Shown here: positions 19,198 to 27,465 of the stretch, piece by piece
Numbering within the stretch: position 1 is the stretch's first letter
How the letters are laid out: every line of letters begins with the position of its first letter
Source of the DNA: Methylosinus sp. LW4
Lineage (GTDB): Bacteria; Pseudomonadota; Alphaproteobacteria; Rhizobiales; Beijerinckiaceae
Length of the DNA: 64,000 nucleotides
Direction: 5' to 3'
Assembly (NCBI RefSeq): GCF_000379125.1
Contig: NZ_KB900626.1
Span: 3,906,024 to 3,970,023 of the forward strand
Notes under the pieces: generated by a model
What the model was told of the DNA's origin: nothing
What the model saw: only the letters and a program-made list of their open reading frames with translations
The model's database searches: none
Made by a program: the position numbers and the translations under genes

Positions 19198-20538
19198 ATG
19201 CGCTATCTGCCCCTGACGGATGCTGATCGCAAAGACATGCGCGATGCGATCGGCGTCGCCGATTTCGCGGCGCTGTATGCCGATGTGCCGTCTGAGCTGC
19301 TGCTCGATCGCCCGCTCGATCTCCCGCGCGCGAAATCGGAGATGGAGGTGGAGCGTCTGCTGTCGGAGATGGCGAAGCGCAATCTCTCGGCCGCGAGCGC
19401 GCCTTTCTTCATCGGCGCCGGCGCCTATCGCCATCATATTCCCGCGAGCGTCGATCATCTGATTCAGCGCTCGGAATTTCTGACGAGCTACACGCCCTAT
19501 CAGCCGGAGATATCGCAGGGAACGCTGCAATATCTCTTCGAGTTTCAGACGCAGGTCGCCATGCTCACCGGCATGGAGATCGCCAATGCGTCTATGTATG
19601 ACGGCTCCACCGCCTGCGCCGAGGCGGCGCTGATGGCGCATCGAATCACCAAGCGGCGCAAGGCGATTCTCTCCGGCGGACTGCATCCGCATTATGCGGA
19701 TGTGCTGCGCACCATCTCTCATTTCGCCGGCGATGAGATCGTCGCGCTGGCGCCGGATGTGCGCGCGCGGGAGAATATTGCGTCGGCGATCGACGACAGC
19801 GTCTCCTGCGTCATCGTGCAGACGCCGGATGTCTTCGGCAATCTGCGCGATCTCACGCCCATAGCCGAGGCCTGCCATCGGCATGGCGCTCTGCTCGTCG
19901 CCGTCTTCACCGAGGTCGTCTCGCTCGGCCTGCTGAAGTCTCCCGGCGAGATGGGCGCGGATATTGTCGTCGGCGAGGGTCAGTCGCTCGGCAATCCGCT
20001 GTCATTCGGCGGGCCTTATCTCGGCTTGCTCGCGACGCGGCAATCCTATCTGCGGCAGACGCCGGGGCGTCTCATCGGCGAGACCGTCGACGCCGATGGA
20101 CGCCGTGGCTATGTCGCAACGCTCTCGGCGCGCGAGCAGCATATTCGCCGCGACAAGGCGACGTCCAACATATGCACTAACTCCAATCTCTGCGCGCTCG
20201 CCTTCAGCATTCATTTGAGCCTGCTCGGCGAAGCCGGCCTGCGCCGTCTCGCGCGCGCCAATCATGCGAGCGCTATCGATCTCGTGGAGCGCCTCGCCGC
20301 TGTGCGCGGCGTCGAGACGCTCAATGAGAGCTTCTTCAACGAATTCACTTTGCGCGTTCCGGGAGACGCCGCGCGTCTCGTCGAAGCCATGGCGGAGCAG
20401 GGCGTGCTCGCGGGCGTTCCGGTCTCGCGCCTGCTGCCGCAAGCGGGGCTCGATGATCTCCTCATCGTCGCCAGCACAGAGGTCGATACGGTGGAAGATC
20501 GCGAGGCTTTCGTCGCCGCAATGAGAGGAGCGCTCTGA
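19198..20538 (+). CDS. gcvPA: Glycine dehydrogenase (decarboxylating) subunit 1
   Basis: This is the N-terminal half of the P protein, which decarboxylates glycine with PLP. At 446 residues it matches the usual length of the split form. Conserved segments include FFIGAGAYRHHIPA, TPYQPEISQGTLQ and YDGSTACAEAA. It lacks the PLP lysine, which lies in subunit 2. The stop overlaps the gcvPB start by one base. Many proteobacteria encode a single P protein of about 950 residues, so the split form is notable here. Confidence 0.95.
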   Translation: MRYLPLTDADRKDMRDAIGVADFAALYADVPSELLLDRPLDLPRAKSEMEVERLLSEMAKRNLSAASAPFFIGAGAYRHHIPASVDHLIQRSEFLTSYTPYQPEISQGTLQYLFEFQTQVAMLTGMEIANASMYDGSTACAEAALMAHRITKRRKAILSGGLHPHYADVLRTISHFAGDEIVALAPDVRARENIASAIDDSVSCVIVQTPDVFGNLRDLTPIAEACHRHGALLVAVFTEVVSLGLLKSPGEMGADIVVGEGQSLGNPLSFGGPYLGLLATRQSYLRQTPGRLIGETVDADGRRGYVATLSAREQHIRRDKATSNICTNSNLCALAFSIHLSLLGEAGLRRLARANHASAIDLVERLAAVRGVETLNESFFNEFTLRVPGDAARLVEAMAEQGVLAGVPVSRLLPQAGLDDLLIVASTEVDTVEDREAFVAAMRGAL

Positions 20539-22049
20539 TGCTCGATCATCCGAAAGATTCTGCTTTCGAGACCTTCTCGGGAAATCGCGGGCTCGATCAG
20601 GAGGAGCCGCCGATCTTCGAGATCGGCCGCACGGATACGAGCGGCGTCGATATCGAAGAGCCGGCGCATTTGGAGCCGCGTCTCGGCGCGCTCGAGTGCA
20701 AAGGGCCGATCGGCCTGCCCGGCCTCTCGGAGCCGGAGGCGATGCGCCATTATGTGCGTCTGTCGCGCAAGAATTATTCGATCGACGCGGGCCTCTATCC
20801 GCTCGGCTCCTGCACGATGAAGCATAATCCGCGTCTCAATGAGAAAGTCGCGCGGCTCGCGGGCTTCGCCGATCTGCATCCGCTGCAGCCGCAATCGACG
20901 GCGCAGGGCGCGCTGGCGCTGATGGAGGAGCTGTCGCGCTGGCTGCTGACGCTCACCGGAATGAGCGCCATAGCGCTCTCGCCCAAGGCCGGCGCGCATG
21001 GCGAGCTCTGCGGCCTCATGGCTATAGAGGCGGCGCTGGAAGCGCGCGGCGAAGCGGCGACGCGCAAGGTGGTTCTCATTCCGCAATCGGCGCATGGCAC
21101 AAATCCCGCGAGCGCCGCTCTGCTCGGCTTTCAGCCGCGCGTGATGGAGGCCGGCGCCGATGGCGTGGTGAGCGAGGAAGCTGTCGCCAGAGCGCTCGGT
21201 CCCGATGTCGCGGCCATCATGCTCACCAATCCCAATACGTGCGGATTGTTCGAGCGCAATATCGTCGCCATTGCGCGGCGCGTGCATGAGGCGGGCGGTT
21301 ATTTCTATTGCGACGGCGCCAATTTCAACGCCATCGCCGGCGTGGCGCGGCCCGGCGATTTGGGCGTCGACGCCATGCATCTCAATCTGCACAAAACCTT
21401 CTCGACTCCGCATGGCGGCGGCGGGCCGGGTTCTGGCCCTGTCGTCTTTTCCGAACGTCTCGCGCCTTTCGCGCCGGTTCCGTTTCTGCTGCGCGAGGGC
21501 GAGACTTTGCGTCTCGTCGAGCATGGCGATGGAGCGCAGAGCTTCGGCCGGCTCACCGCCTTTCATGGTCAGTTCGGAACCTTCGTGCGCGCGCTCGCCT
21601 ATATTTTGTCGCATGGCGCGGACGGGCTCGCGCAGGCGTCGCGCGACGCCGTGCTCTCGGCCAATTATCTGCGCGCAGCGCTGCGCGATGTGATGACGCA
21701 GCCTTTCGGCGATCGCCTCTGCATGCATGAGGTCTTGTTCGACGATAGTTTCCTCGAGGGGACGGGAGTCGCCACGCTCGATTTCGCCAAGGCGATGATC
21801 GACGAGGGCTATCATCCGATGACGATCTATTTCCCGCTCGTCGTTCACGGCGCCATGCTGATCGAGCCGACGGAGTCGGAATCGAAACGCTCGCTCGATC
21901 TCTTCGTCGCGACATTGCGCGATCTCATCGCCAGCGCGAAGCGCGGCGAAACGCGCCGTTTCACGCAGGCGCCGCGCCACGCCCCGCGCCGCCGCCTCGA
22001 CGAGGCCGCCGCCGCGCGCAAGCCCGTGCTGCGCTGGAGCGCTGCGTGA
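20538..22049 (+). CDS. gcvPB: Glycine dehydrogenase (decarboxylating) subunit 2
   Basis: This is the catalytic C-terminal half of the P protein. The PLP lysine is Lys286 in NLHKTFSTPHGGGGPG. SIDAGLYPLGSCTMKHNPR and TNPNTCGLFE are also typical. At 503 residues it matches the split-type subunit 2. The Arg/Pro/Ala-rich tail after about residue 475 is not conserved. It ends the riboswitch-controlled operon; no gene for the L protein is nearby. Confidence 0.95.
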   Translation: MLDHPKDSAFETFSGNRGLDQEEPPIFEIGRTDTSGVDIEEPAHLEPRLGALECKGPIGLPGLSEPEAMRHYVRLSRKNYSIDAGLYPLGSCTMKHNPRLNEKVARLAGFADLHPLQPQSTAQGALALMEELSRWLLTLTGMSAIALSPKAGAHGELCGLMAIEAALEARGEAATRKVVLIPQSAHGTNPASAALLGFQPRVMEAGADGVVSEEAVARALGPDVAAIMLTNPNTCGLFERNIVAIARRVHEAGGYFYCDGANFNAIAGVARPGDLGVDAMHLNLHKTFSTPHGGGGPGSGPVVFSERLAPFAPVPFLLREGETLRLVEHGDGAQSFGRLTAFHGQFGTFVRALAYILSHGADGLAQASRDAVLSANYLRAALRDVMTQPFGDRLCMHEVLFDDSFLEGTGVATLDFAKAMIDEGYHPMTIYFPLVVHGAMLIEPTESESKRSLDLFVATLRDLIASAKRGETRRFTQAPRHAPRRRLDEAAAARKPVLRWSAA

Positions 22050-22095
22050 TTCACTTCGCCGAGATTGCGAAACTGAAGGTGACACTGAAGATATG

Positions 22096-22251
22096 GGCGC
22101 GCCCTTCTCCCGCTTGCGGGAGAAGGTGGCCCTCGCGTCAGCGAGGGTCGGATGAGGGCTCTATCCACTGCAGAGATTTTGCCGAGCGGCCCTCATCCGA
22201 CCCGGCTTTGCCGGGCCATCTTCTCCCACGAGTGGGAGAAGGAGCGCGCGT
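22096..22251. repeat. Long palindromic intergenic repeat
   Basis: The two ends (GCGCGCCCTTCTCCCGC and GTGGGAGAAGGAGCGCGC) are near-complementary. Inner arms pair GAGGGTCGGATGAGGG with CCCTCATCCGACCC, and smaller hairpins sit inside (CTTCTCCCGCTTGCGGGAGAAG). This is a cloverleaf-like repeat of the kind scattered through Rhizobiales genomes. It fills the gap between gcvPB and the next gene. Confidence 0.8.
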
Positions 22252-22386
22252 GATGACGCCTCGTGGTTTCCTGGATCGCTTTGTCGCTTCACTCTTCGCT
22301 GTGACTGCCGTGCGCGAAATATTCTCGCGCCGATGGATCGAATCCCCGCGCCGGCGGTTACGCTGAAGGGGCGCCGGAGGCGACAT

Positions 22387-22683
22387 ATGAATACGGCCAA
22401 TCTTCAGCTGGAAGGCGTCTACGCCATACTCGCGGCGCTGTTCGGCGCATTGCGCGACAAGGGCGCGCTCGCACAGGAGGAGATCGACGCGCTGCTCGTC
22501 GATGTCGAGCTTTCGCTCGCCAATGATCCGCTGCGGCCGCGCGACATGCGCGACTCCAATGTGGAGGCGATCTGCTTTCCGGCGCGGCTGCTGCGTCTCG
22601 CTCTGCGCGAATCGGCGGCGGGCGAAGGCTTCTCCTTCGCGCAGCTCGCCGGCCGCGTCGGTCAAGAGACGCCGCCGCAGTGA
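22387..22683 (+). CDS. Hypothetical protein, 98 residues
   Basis: A small, mostly helical protein (LQLEGVYAILAALFGALRDKGALAQEEIDALL). The ATG at 22387 has GGAGG 7 bases upstream; an earlier in-frame ATG at 22333 lacks one. The middle has DVELSLANDPLRPRDMRDSNVEAI. No cofactor or membrane motif is seen, and I do not recognise the family. It converges on the serine acetyltransferase gene with a 3-base gap. Confidence 0.65.
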   Translation: MNTANLQLEGVYAILAALFGALRDKGALAQEEIDALLVDVELSLANDPLRPRDMRDSNVEAICFPARLLRLALRESAAGEGFSFAQLAGRVGQETPPQ

Positions 22684-22686
22684 GGC

Positions 22687-23538
22687 TCAAATGGAATAGC
22701 TGAACGAATCGTAGGACAGGCCGTTCAGAAACTGATCCATGTCGCGCGCCGGCTCGGCGCAGCCGGCGGTTCCCACCACCTTCGCCGGCACGCCGGCCAC
22801 GGTGGAGTTGCGCGGCACGGGGTGCAGTACGACAGAGCCGGCCGCGACGCGCGAGCAGGCGCCGATTTCGATGTTGCCGAGAATCTTCGCGCCGGCGGCG
22901 ATCATCACGCCGCGCCGCACTTTGGGATGACGGTCGCCGCTCTCCTTGCCGGTGCCGCCAAGCGTCACGCTCTGCAGAATGGAGACGTCGTCCTCCACCA
23001 CCGCCGTCGCGCCGACGACGAGGCCGGTGGCGTGATCGAGGAATATGCCGCGGCCGAAGCGCGCCGCCGGATGAATGTCGGTTTGAAACGCGTCCGACGA
23101 GCGGCTCTGCAGATAGAGCGCGAGATCGGTCTGGCCATTGGTCCACAACCAATGCGCCAGCCGATGCGTCTCGATCGCGTGAAAGCCTTTGAAGAAGAGC
23201 AGCGGCTCGATCAGCCGTCCGCAGGCGGCGTCGCGCTCGACGACGGCCTTTATGTCGGCGCGAAAAGCGTCGCCGATCGCAGGATCGGCGTCCAGCGCGC
23301 GGGCGAAGGCATCGAAGAGCAGGTCCTCCGTCACCGCGCCGCCGAGACGCGCCGCGCAACGCCGCGCCACCGCATCCTCGAAGGAGCGGCGATTGAGGAC
23401 GAAGGTCAGCGCCAGGCTCGCCATCGCCGGCTCGCGCGCCAGCATGTCCTCGGCCTCGCGGAGGATATGCTCCCACAGCGCGTCGCGACCCGTGGCGTCG
23501 GCGACGATCGCGCGGCTATTGTCCTGCGTCGCTCCCAT
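22687..23538 (-). CDS. cysE: Serine O-acetyltransferase (housekeeping type)
   Basis: It forms O-acetylserine from serine and acetyl-CoA for cysteine synthesis. The 283-residue protein has the full N-terminal helical SATase domain (ALWEHILREAEDMLAREPAMAS, then RADIKAVVERDAA). The hexapeptide-repeat domain follows, with DIHPAARFGRGIFLDHATG and SVTLGGTGKESGDRHPK. The end, GLSYDSFSYSI, resembles the tails that bind the CysK active site. The ATG at 23538 gives the normal length; the frame stays open upstream but has no similarity. The copy at 12387 belongs to the nif operon and lacks the long N-terminal domain. Confidence 0.94.
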   Translation of the reverse strand: MGATQDNSRAIVADATGRDALWEHILREAEDMLAREPAMASLALTFVLNRRSFEDAVARRCAARLGGAVTEDLLFDAFARALDADPAIGDAFRADIKAVVERDAACGRLIEPLLFFKGFHAIETHRLAHWLWTNGQTDLALYLQSRSSDAFQTDIHPAARFGRGIFLDHATGLVVGATAVVEDDVSILQSVTLGGTGKESGDRHPKVRRGVMIAAGAKILGNIEIGACSRVAAGSVVLHPVPRNSTVAGVPAKVVGTAGCAEPARDMDQFLNGLSYDSFSYSI

Positions 23539-23608
23539 CGGCGTCTCCTCGCTTCGAAGGCCCTCAATGTGGCTCGAGCGGCCGGCTTCGTCCAGTTCGG
23601 CCCGGCGA

Positions 23609-25084
23609 TCAGCAGGGTCGCGCGCTTTGCGCGCCGGCGGCGCGGCGCAGCCGCCCGATGACGCGCTCCGCCTCGCCGGCGTCGAGGCTGCCGAAGCCGA
23701 GCCGCAGCCCGCGCCCGCGCTGCGGCGGCGCCGCGAAGCAGGTGGAGGGCAAGAAGCGCAGGCCATTGGCGGCGGCGTCGCGCTCCAGCGCGTCGAGCGT
23801 CGCCTCGTCGCGGAAGGTCGTCCAAAAGGCGAGGCCGCCCGCAGGCGTGCGGAAGCGGATGGCGTCGCCGAAGGCGCGGGCGAGCGCCGCGCCGAAAGCG
23901 TCGCGCCTCTGCGCATAGATTTGGCGCGCCTTGCGCACATGGCGGCGCAGCTCGCCGGAATCGACGAGAGCGGCCACGGCGAGCTCGGTCAGCGCATTGC
24001 CCTGGCGATCGACGCCGGCGGCGGCGTTGGCCAGGGATTTCACTACCGGCGGCGGCGCGACGACATAGCCGATGCGCAATCCCGGCAGCAGCAGCTTGGA
24101 CATGGACCCGACATAGATCACGCGCCCCGGCGCATAGCTCGCCATGGGCAGCAGCGGCTGGCGCTCGAAATGATATTCGTGATCGTAATCGTCCTCGATG
24201 ATCGCGAACTCATATTTGGCGGAAAGGTCCAAGAGGCGCAGCCGCCGTTCCGGCGTCAGCGGAACAGTGGTCGGAAACTGGTGGTGCGGCGTCACATAGA
24301 TCGCGCGCACGGGCCGCCCGTGGCAGAGGCGCTCGACATCCTCGACATCGACGCCGTCCTCGTCCAGGCGCACGCCGATCACCTCGGCGCCGGCGGCGGC
24401 GAAGGCGGCGCGCGCCGCTGAATAGCCGAGGCCTTCCACCAGCACGACGTCGCCCGGCGCGACGAGAATGCGCGCGGCGAGGAAAATGCCCATCTGGCTG
24501 CCGCGCGTGACGCACACATCCTCCGCGTCCACGATGAGCCCGCGATGCGAGGCCAGCATCGCCGCTATGGCGCGGCGCAGCTCGCCGGTTCCGCGCGGAT
24601 CGCCATAGCCGAGTCCGCCGTAGCGGGCGGCGCGCCGTCCGGCGTCGCGATAGGCGCCGAGCAGAGTGTCGATCGAGAAGAGCCGCGCATCGGGAAGCCC
24701 ATCGTCTATGGCCAGCCCCTCGCCGGCCGGCACAAAGGCGGGGTCGGGCGTCGCGCGGAAGGGAAAGCCGGGCGTGCGCGGATCGGCGGAGGCTTTGCGC
24801 GGCGCCGGCAGCGTCTCCGGCAACTCGGCGGAGACGAAAGTGCCGCGCGTGCCATGGGTGGTGAACCAGCCCTGGGCGACCAGCTCGTCATAGGCGAGCA
24901 CGATGGTCTTGCGATTGACGCCGAGCGATTCGGCGAGCTCGCGGCTGCTGGGCAGCGCCGCGCCCGGCGCGAGCCGTCCGCTCCTCACATCGTGAATGAG
25001 CGCATGGACGATCTGCAGATAGAGGGGCGCGCCGCGGCGCGGATCGATCTCGCGCGACAGGCTATAGGCGAAGGGTCGCGACAT
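23609..25084 (-). CDS. MocR-type transcription regulator (GntR HTH plus aminotransferase fold)
   Basis: This 491-residue fusion has an N-terminal GntR winged helix (PLYLQIVHALIHDVRSGRL, then LPSSRELAESLGVNRKTI). A PLP-dependent aminotransferase-like domain follows, with the PLP lysine in YVGSMSKLLLPGLRIGY. MocR/PdxR proteins sense PLP or amino-compound adducts. The target here is unknown; the nearest co-directional gene is cysE, 70 bases downstream, and the divergent side carries only a small peptide gene. Cysteine or amino-acid metabolism is a guess from context. Confidence 0.9.
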   Translation of the reverse strand: MSRPFAYSLSREIDPRRGAPLYLQIVHALIHDVRSGRLAPGAALPSSRELAESLGVNRKTIVLAYDELVAQGWFTTHGTRGTFVSAELPETLPAPRKASADPRTPGFPFRATPDPAFVPAGEGLAIDDGLPDARLFSIDTLLGAYRDAGRRAARYGGLGYGDPRGTGELRRAIAAMLASHRGLIVDAEDVCVTRGSQMGIFLAARILVAPGDVVLVEGLGYSAARAAFAAAGAEVIGVRLDEDGVDVEDVERLCHGRPVRAIYVTPHHQFPTTVPLTPERRLRLLDLSAKYEFAIIEDDYDHEYHFERQPLLPMASYAPGRVIYVGSMSKLLLPGLRIGYVVAPPPVVKSLANAAAGVDRQGNALTELAVAALVDSGELRRHVRKARQIYAQRRDAFGAALARAFGDAIRFRTPAGGLAFWTTFRDEATLDALERDAAANGLRFLPSTCFAAPPQRGRGLRLGFGSLDAGEAERVIGRLRRAAGAQSARPC

Positions 25085-25275
25085 TGGACCCCTCCATTCG
25101 GCATTATTGCTCTTTTCGTAGGGCCGGCGGCAGCTTCCTCCGGCCGCGCCGGCTCTGTCAAGTGACGGGGCCGCCGCGCGTCTTTGGACCCGTCAGTGCG
25201 CGAATCTTGGCGGTTTAACGCCTTTTTCGCTCCGCTAGCCTCGTTCTCGTCGCAACCGAACGAGGAACTCGATCC

Positions 25276-25380
25276 ATGCAGACGAGCAGCGCGGGCGTCG
25301 TGAAAGCTTTGATGGGAATTGGCGGAGTGCTCGCCTTCTTCCTCATCGTGATGCACCAATTGTCGCAATTGTTCCGTTGA
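25276..25380 (+). CDS. Small single-pass membrane peptide, 34 residues
   Basis: The reading frame encodes a short polar N-terminus, then a hydrophobic stretch (LMGIGGVLAFFLIVM) long enough for one membrane pass, and a HQLSQLFR end. A GAGGAA ribosome site lies 8 bases before the ATG. It is divergent from the MocR gene. No family is recognised. Support is the ribosome site and hydrophobic pattern only, so chance is possible. Confidence 0.45.
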   Translation: MQTSSAGVVKALMGIGGVLAFFLIVMHQLSQLFR

Positions 25381-25446
25381 CCGCCGGACGCCGGGAAGAG
25401 TCCGGCGGCAGCGCGTCGGCGTGTCATCTGCGCGCCGACGCGCCTC

Positions 25447-26316
25447 TCAGCGCAGCAGCGCCAAAAACGCCTGCGCCGCATGGGTGATGTGGCGGCCCTC
25501 GCGGCGCAGAGCGAGAAAGCGCCGCTTGGGCAGAGCGATGTCGACCGTCGCCAGCGCCCCGGCCGAGGCCCCGGCGACGAGGCTCGGCAGCATGGCGACG
25601 CCGGCGCCCGCCGCCACGGCCGCGGCGACCGCCTCATGCGTCGGCAGCTCCAGCGCGATGCGCAGCTCGGCGGGGTCGAGACCCTTCTCGCGCAGAACCG
25701 CCTCGAAAATGGCGCGCGTGCCTGAGCCTTTCTCGCGCAGCACCCAGCTCGCGGATCGATAATCTTCGACGCGCTTCGGCGCCGCAGTGGTCCAGGGATG
25801 GCCGGGGAAGGCGACGAGCTTCAGCTCGTCCCAGGCCACCGGCTCCACTGCGAGGGATTTGTCGTCGATCTCCCCTTCGACGATGGCGAAATCCACAATG
25901 GCCTCGCGCGCCATATCGGCGGCGGTCAGCGTGTTGCAGATTTTCAGCTCTATCGCGATCTTCGGATAGAGCGCGCGATAGCGATGCAGGATCGGCGGCA
26001 GCCAATAATTGCCGACCGTCTGGCTGGCGGAAAGGCTCAGCGCGCCGCATTCGAGCCCGGCGAGATCGAAGAGAACCGCCTCCGCCGCCGCGGCGCGCGC
26101 CAGCACGGCCTTGGCCTCGACGAGAAACAGGCGCCCCGCCTCGGTGAGCGCGATGCGACGGCCGACGCGATCGAACAGTTTCGTCGCATAGCGCGCCTCG
26201 AGCGCGGCGATGGCCGCGCTCGTCGCCGATTGGGTGAGATTGAGCTCGCGCGCGCCCTGCGTCACATGCTCGCGCTCGGCGACGGCGACGAAAATGCGCA
26301 ATTGCTCGAGCGTCAT
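25447..26316 (-). CDS. LysR-family transcription regulator
   Basis: The 289-residue protein has the LysR N-terminal HTH (LEQLRIFVAVAEREHVTQGARELNLTQSATSAAI, about residues 3-40) and a periplasmic-binding-like effector domain with SASQTVGNYWLPPIL. It starts 6 bases after the yeiH-like gene, so the two are probably co-transcribed. Regulators paired with YeiH exporters respond to cysteine or sulfur status in some bacteria; that link is inference. Confidence 0.93.
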   Translation of the reverse strand: MTLEQLRIFVAVAEREHVTQGARELNLTQSATSAAIAALEARYATKLFDRVGRRIALTEAGRLFLVEAKAVLARAAAAEAVLFDLAGLECGALSLSASQTVGNYWLPPILHRYRALYPKIAIELKICNTLTAADMAREAIVDFAIVEGEIDDKSLAVEPVAWDELKLVAFPGHPWTTAAPKRVEDYRSASWVLREKGSGTRAIFEAVLREKGLDPAELRIALELPTHEAVAAAVAAGAGVAMLPSLVAGASAGALATVDIALPKRRFLALRREGRHITHAAQAFLALLR

Positions 26317-26322
26317 GACGCC

Positions 26323-27366
26323 TCAGCGAAAGAACGCCTCGATGAGCGCGAGGCTGAAGCCGGAGACGAAGACCGAGGCCGCCAGGCCCAGCGCCAGAGG
26401 CCGAAGCCCCTTGGCGCGCAGCGCGGCGATATCGGTCTCGAGCCCCATGGCGGCGAGCGCCATCGACAGCAGAATCGTCGTCGTTGTCGCGATGGCGGCC
26501 TTCGCGTCCGGCGGAATGGCGACAATGCTGGAGACGCCGACGAGAGCGAGAAAGCCTATCACGAACCAGGGGAAGGGCGGCGAAAACTTTTCCGCGCCGC
26601 GCGCGCCGCGCCCTGCCATGAAAGCGAGCGTCAGCAGCGTCGGCGCCAGCAGCATGACGCGCGACAATTTGGCGACGGCGCCGAAATCGCCGGCCTCGCG
26701 GCCGTGCTGAAAGCTCGCGGCGATCACTTGCGCGACCTCATGGATCGAGGCGCCGGCCCATAGGCCATAGGCGCGCGGGCCGAGCCGCGCGAGATCGGCG
26801 AGCGCCGGATAGGAGACCATTGCGAGCGTGCCGAAAACGGTGACGCAGGCGATGGCGTAGGCGACGTCTTCATCGCGGGCGCGGGTGATGGCGTTGGCCG
26901 CCACCACGGCCGAGGCGCCGCAGATCGACGTGCCGGCGGCGATCAATCGGGCGAGCTCGGGCTCGACGCCCAGCCAGCGGCCGAGACGTGTGGTGAAGCA
27001 GAAAGTGGCGACGAGCGTGGCGGCGATGATCGCGAGGCCCGTGAAGCCGACATCGATGATCTGCGCCGCCGATAATTGCAGGCCGAGCAGCGCTATGGCG
27101 AAGCGCAGGATCTTGCGCAGCGAGAAGGCGATTCCGGGGGCCGCCCAGGCCGGCGCGCCGAAGAGATTGCGCAGGCCGACGCCGAGCAGAATGGCGAGGA
27201 TCATCGGGCTGAGCGCGCCGATCGCCAGGAGCAGACAAAGCCCATAGGCCGCCGCCGCTATGGCCGCGGTGAGGGCGACGCCGGGGAGGATGGCGAGAAA
27301 CGCCGGGGCGCGGAGGAAGGGGGGCGCTTTCGGGAAAGCGGGCGCCGAGGTCGAAACGGCTTCCAT
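26323..27366 (-). CDS. YeiH-family putative sulfate exporter (PF03601-type membrane protein)
   Basis: This is a 347-residue integral membrane protein with about ten hydrophobic segments. It has the family motifs [21 protein letters not shown] and the central [17 protein letters not shown]. The family has been proposed to export sulfate or related anions, but direct proof is thin. The ATG at 27366 is chosen because AAGGAG lies 9 bases upstream. A TATAAT and a perfect GGACCG palindrome lie upstream. Confidence 0.9.
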   Translation of the reverse strand: MEAVSTSAPAFPKAPPFLRAPAFLAILPGVALTAAIAAAAYGLCLLLAIGALSPMILAILLGVGLRNLFGAPAWAAPGIAFSLRKILRFAIALLGLQLSAAQIIDVGFTGLAIIAATLVATFCFTTRLGRWLGVEPELARLIAAGTSICGASAVVAANAITRARDEDVAYAIACVTVFGTLAMVSYPALADLARLGPRAYGLWAGASIHEVAQVIAASFQHGREAGDFGAVAKLSRVMLLAPTLLTLAFMAGRGARGAEKFSPPFPWFVIGFLALVGVSSIVAIPPDAKAAIATTTTILLSMALAAMGLETDIAALRAKGLRPLALGLAASVFVSGFSLALIEAFFR

Positions 27367-27410
27367 CGGACCGAACTCCTTTTTTAGGGCTCGGTTCAGA
27401 TCGCAGCCGC

Positions 27411-27435
27411 GGACCGTTCGGTCCAACGCATTATA
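27411..27435 (-). promoter_or_regulatory. TATAAT box and GGACCG palindrome upstream of the yeiH-like gene
   Basis: On the - strand a perfect TATAAT (27430-27435) is followed by GGACCGAACGGTCC (27411-27424), a 6-2-6 palindrome. A half copy, GGACCGAA, lies next to the start codon. No good -35 is seen. It may be an operator for the adjacent LysR protein or another regulator. Confidence 0.45.
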
Positions 27436-27465
27436 TTTCTTGAATCGTTCGATTTATTCGATCGA

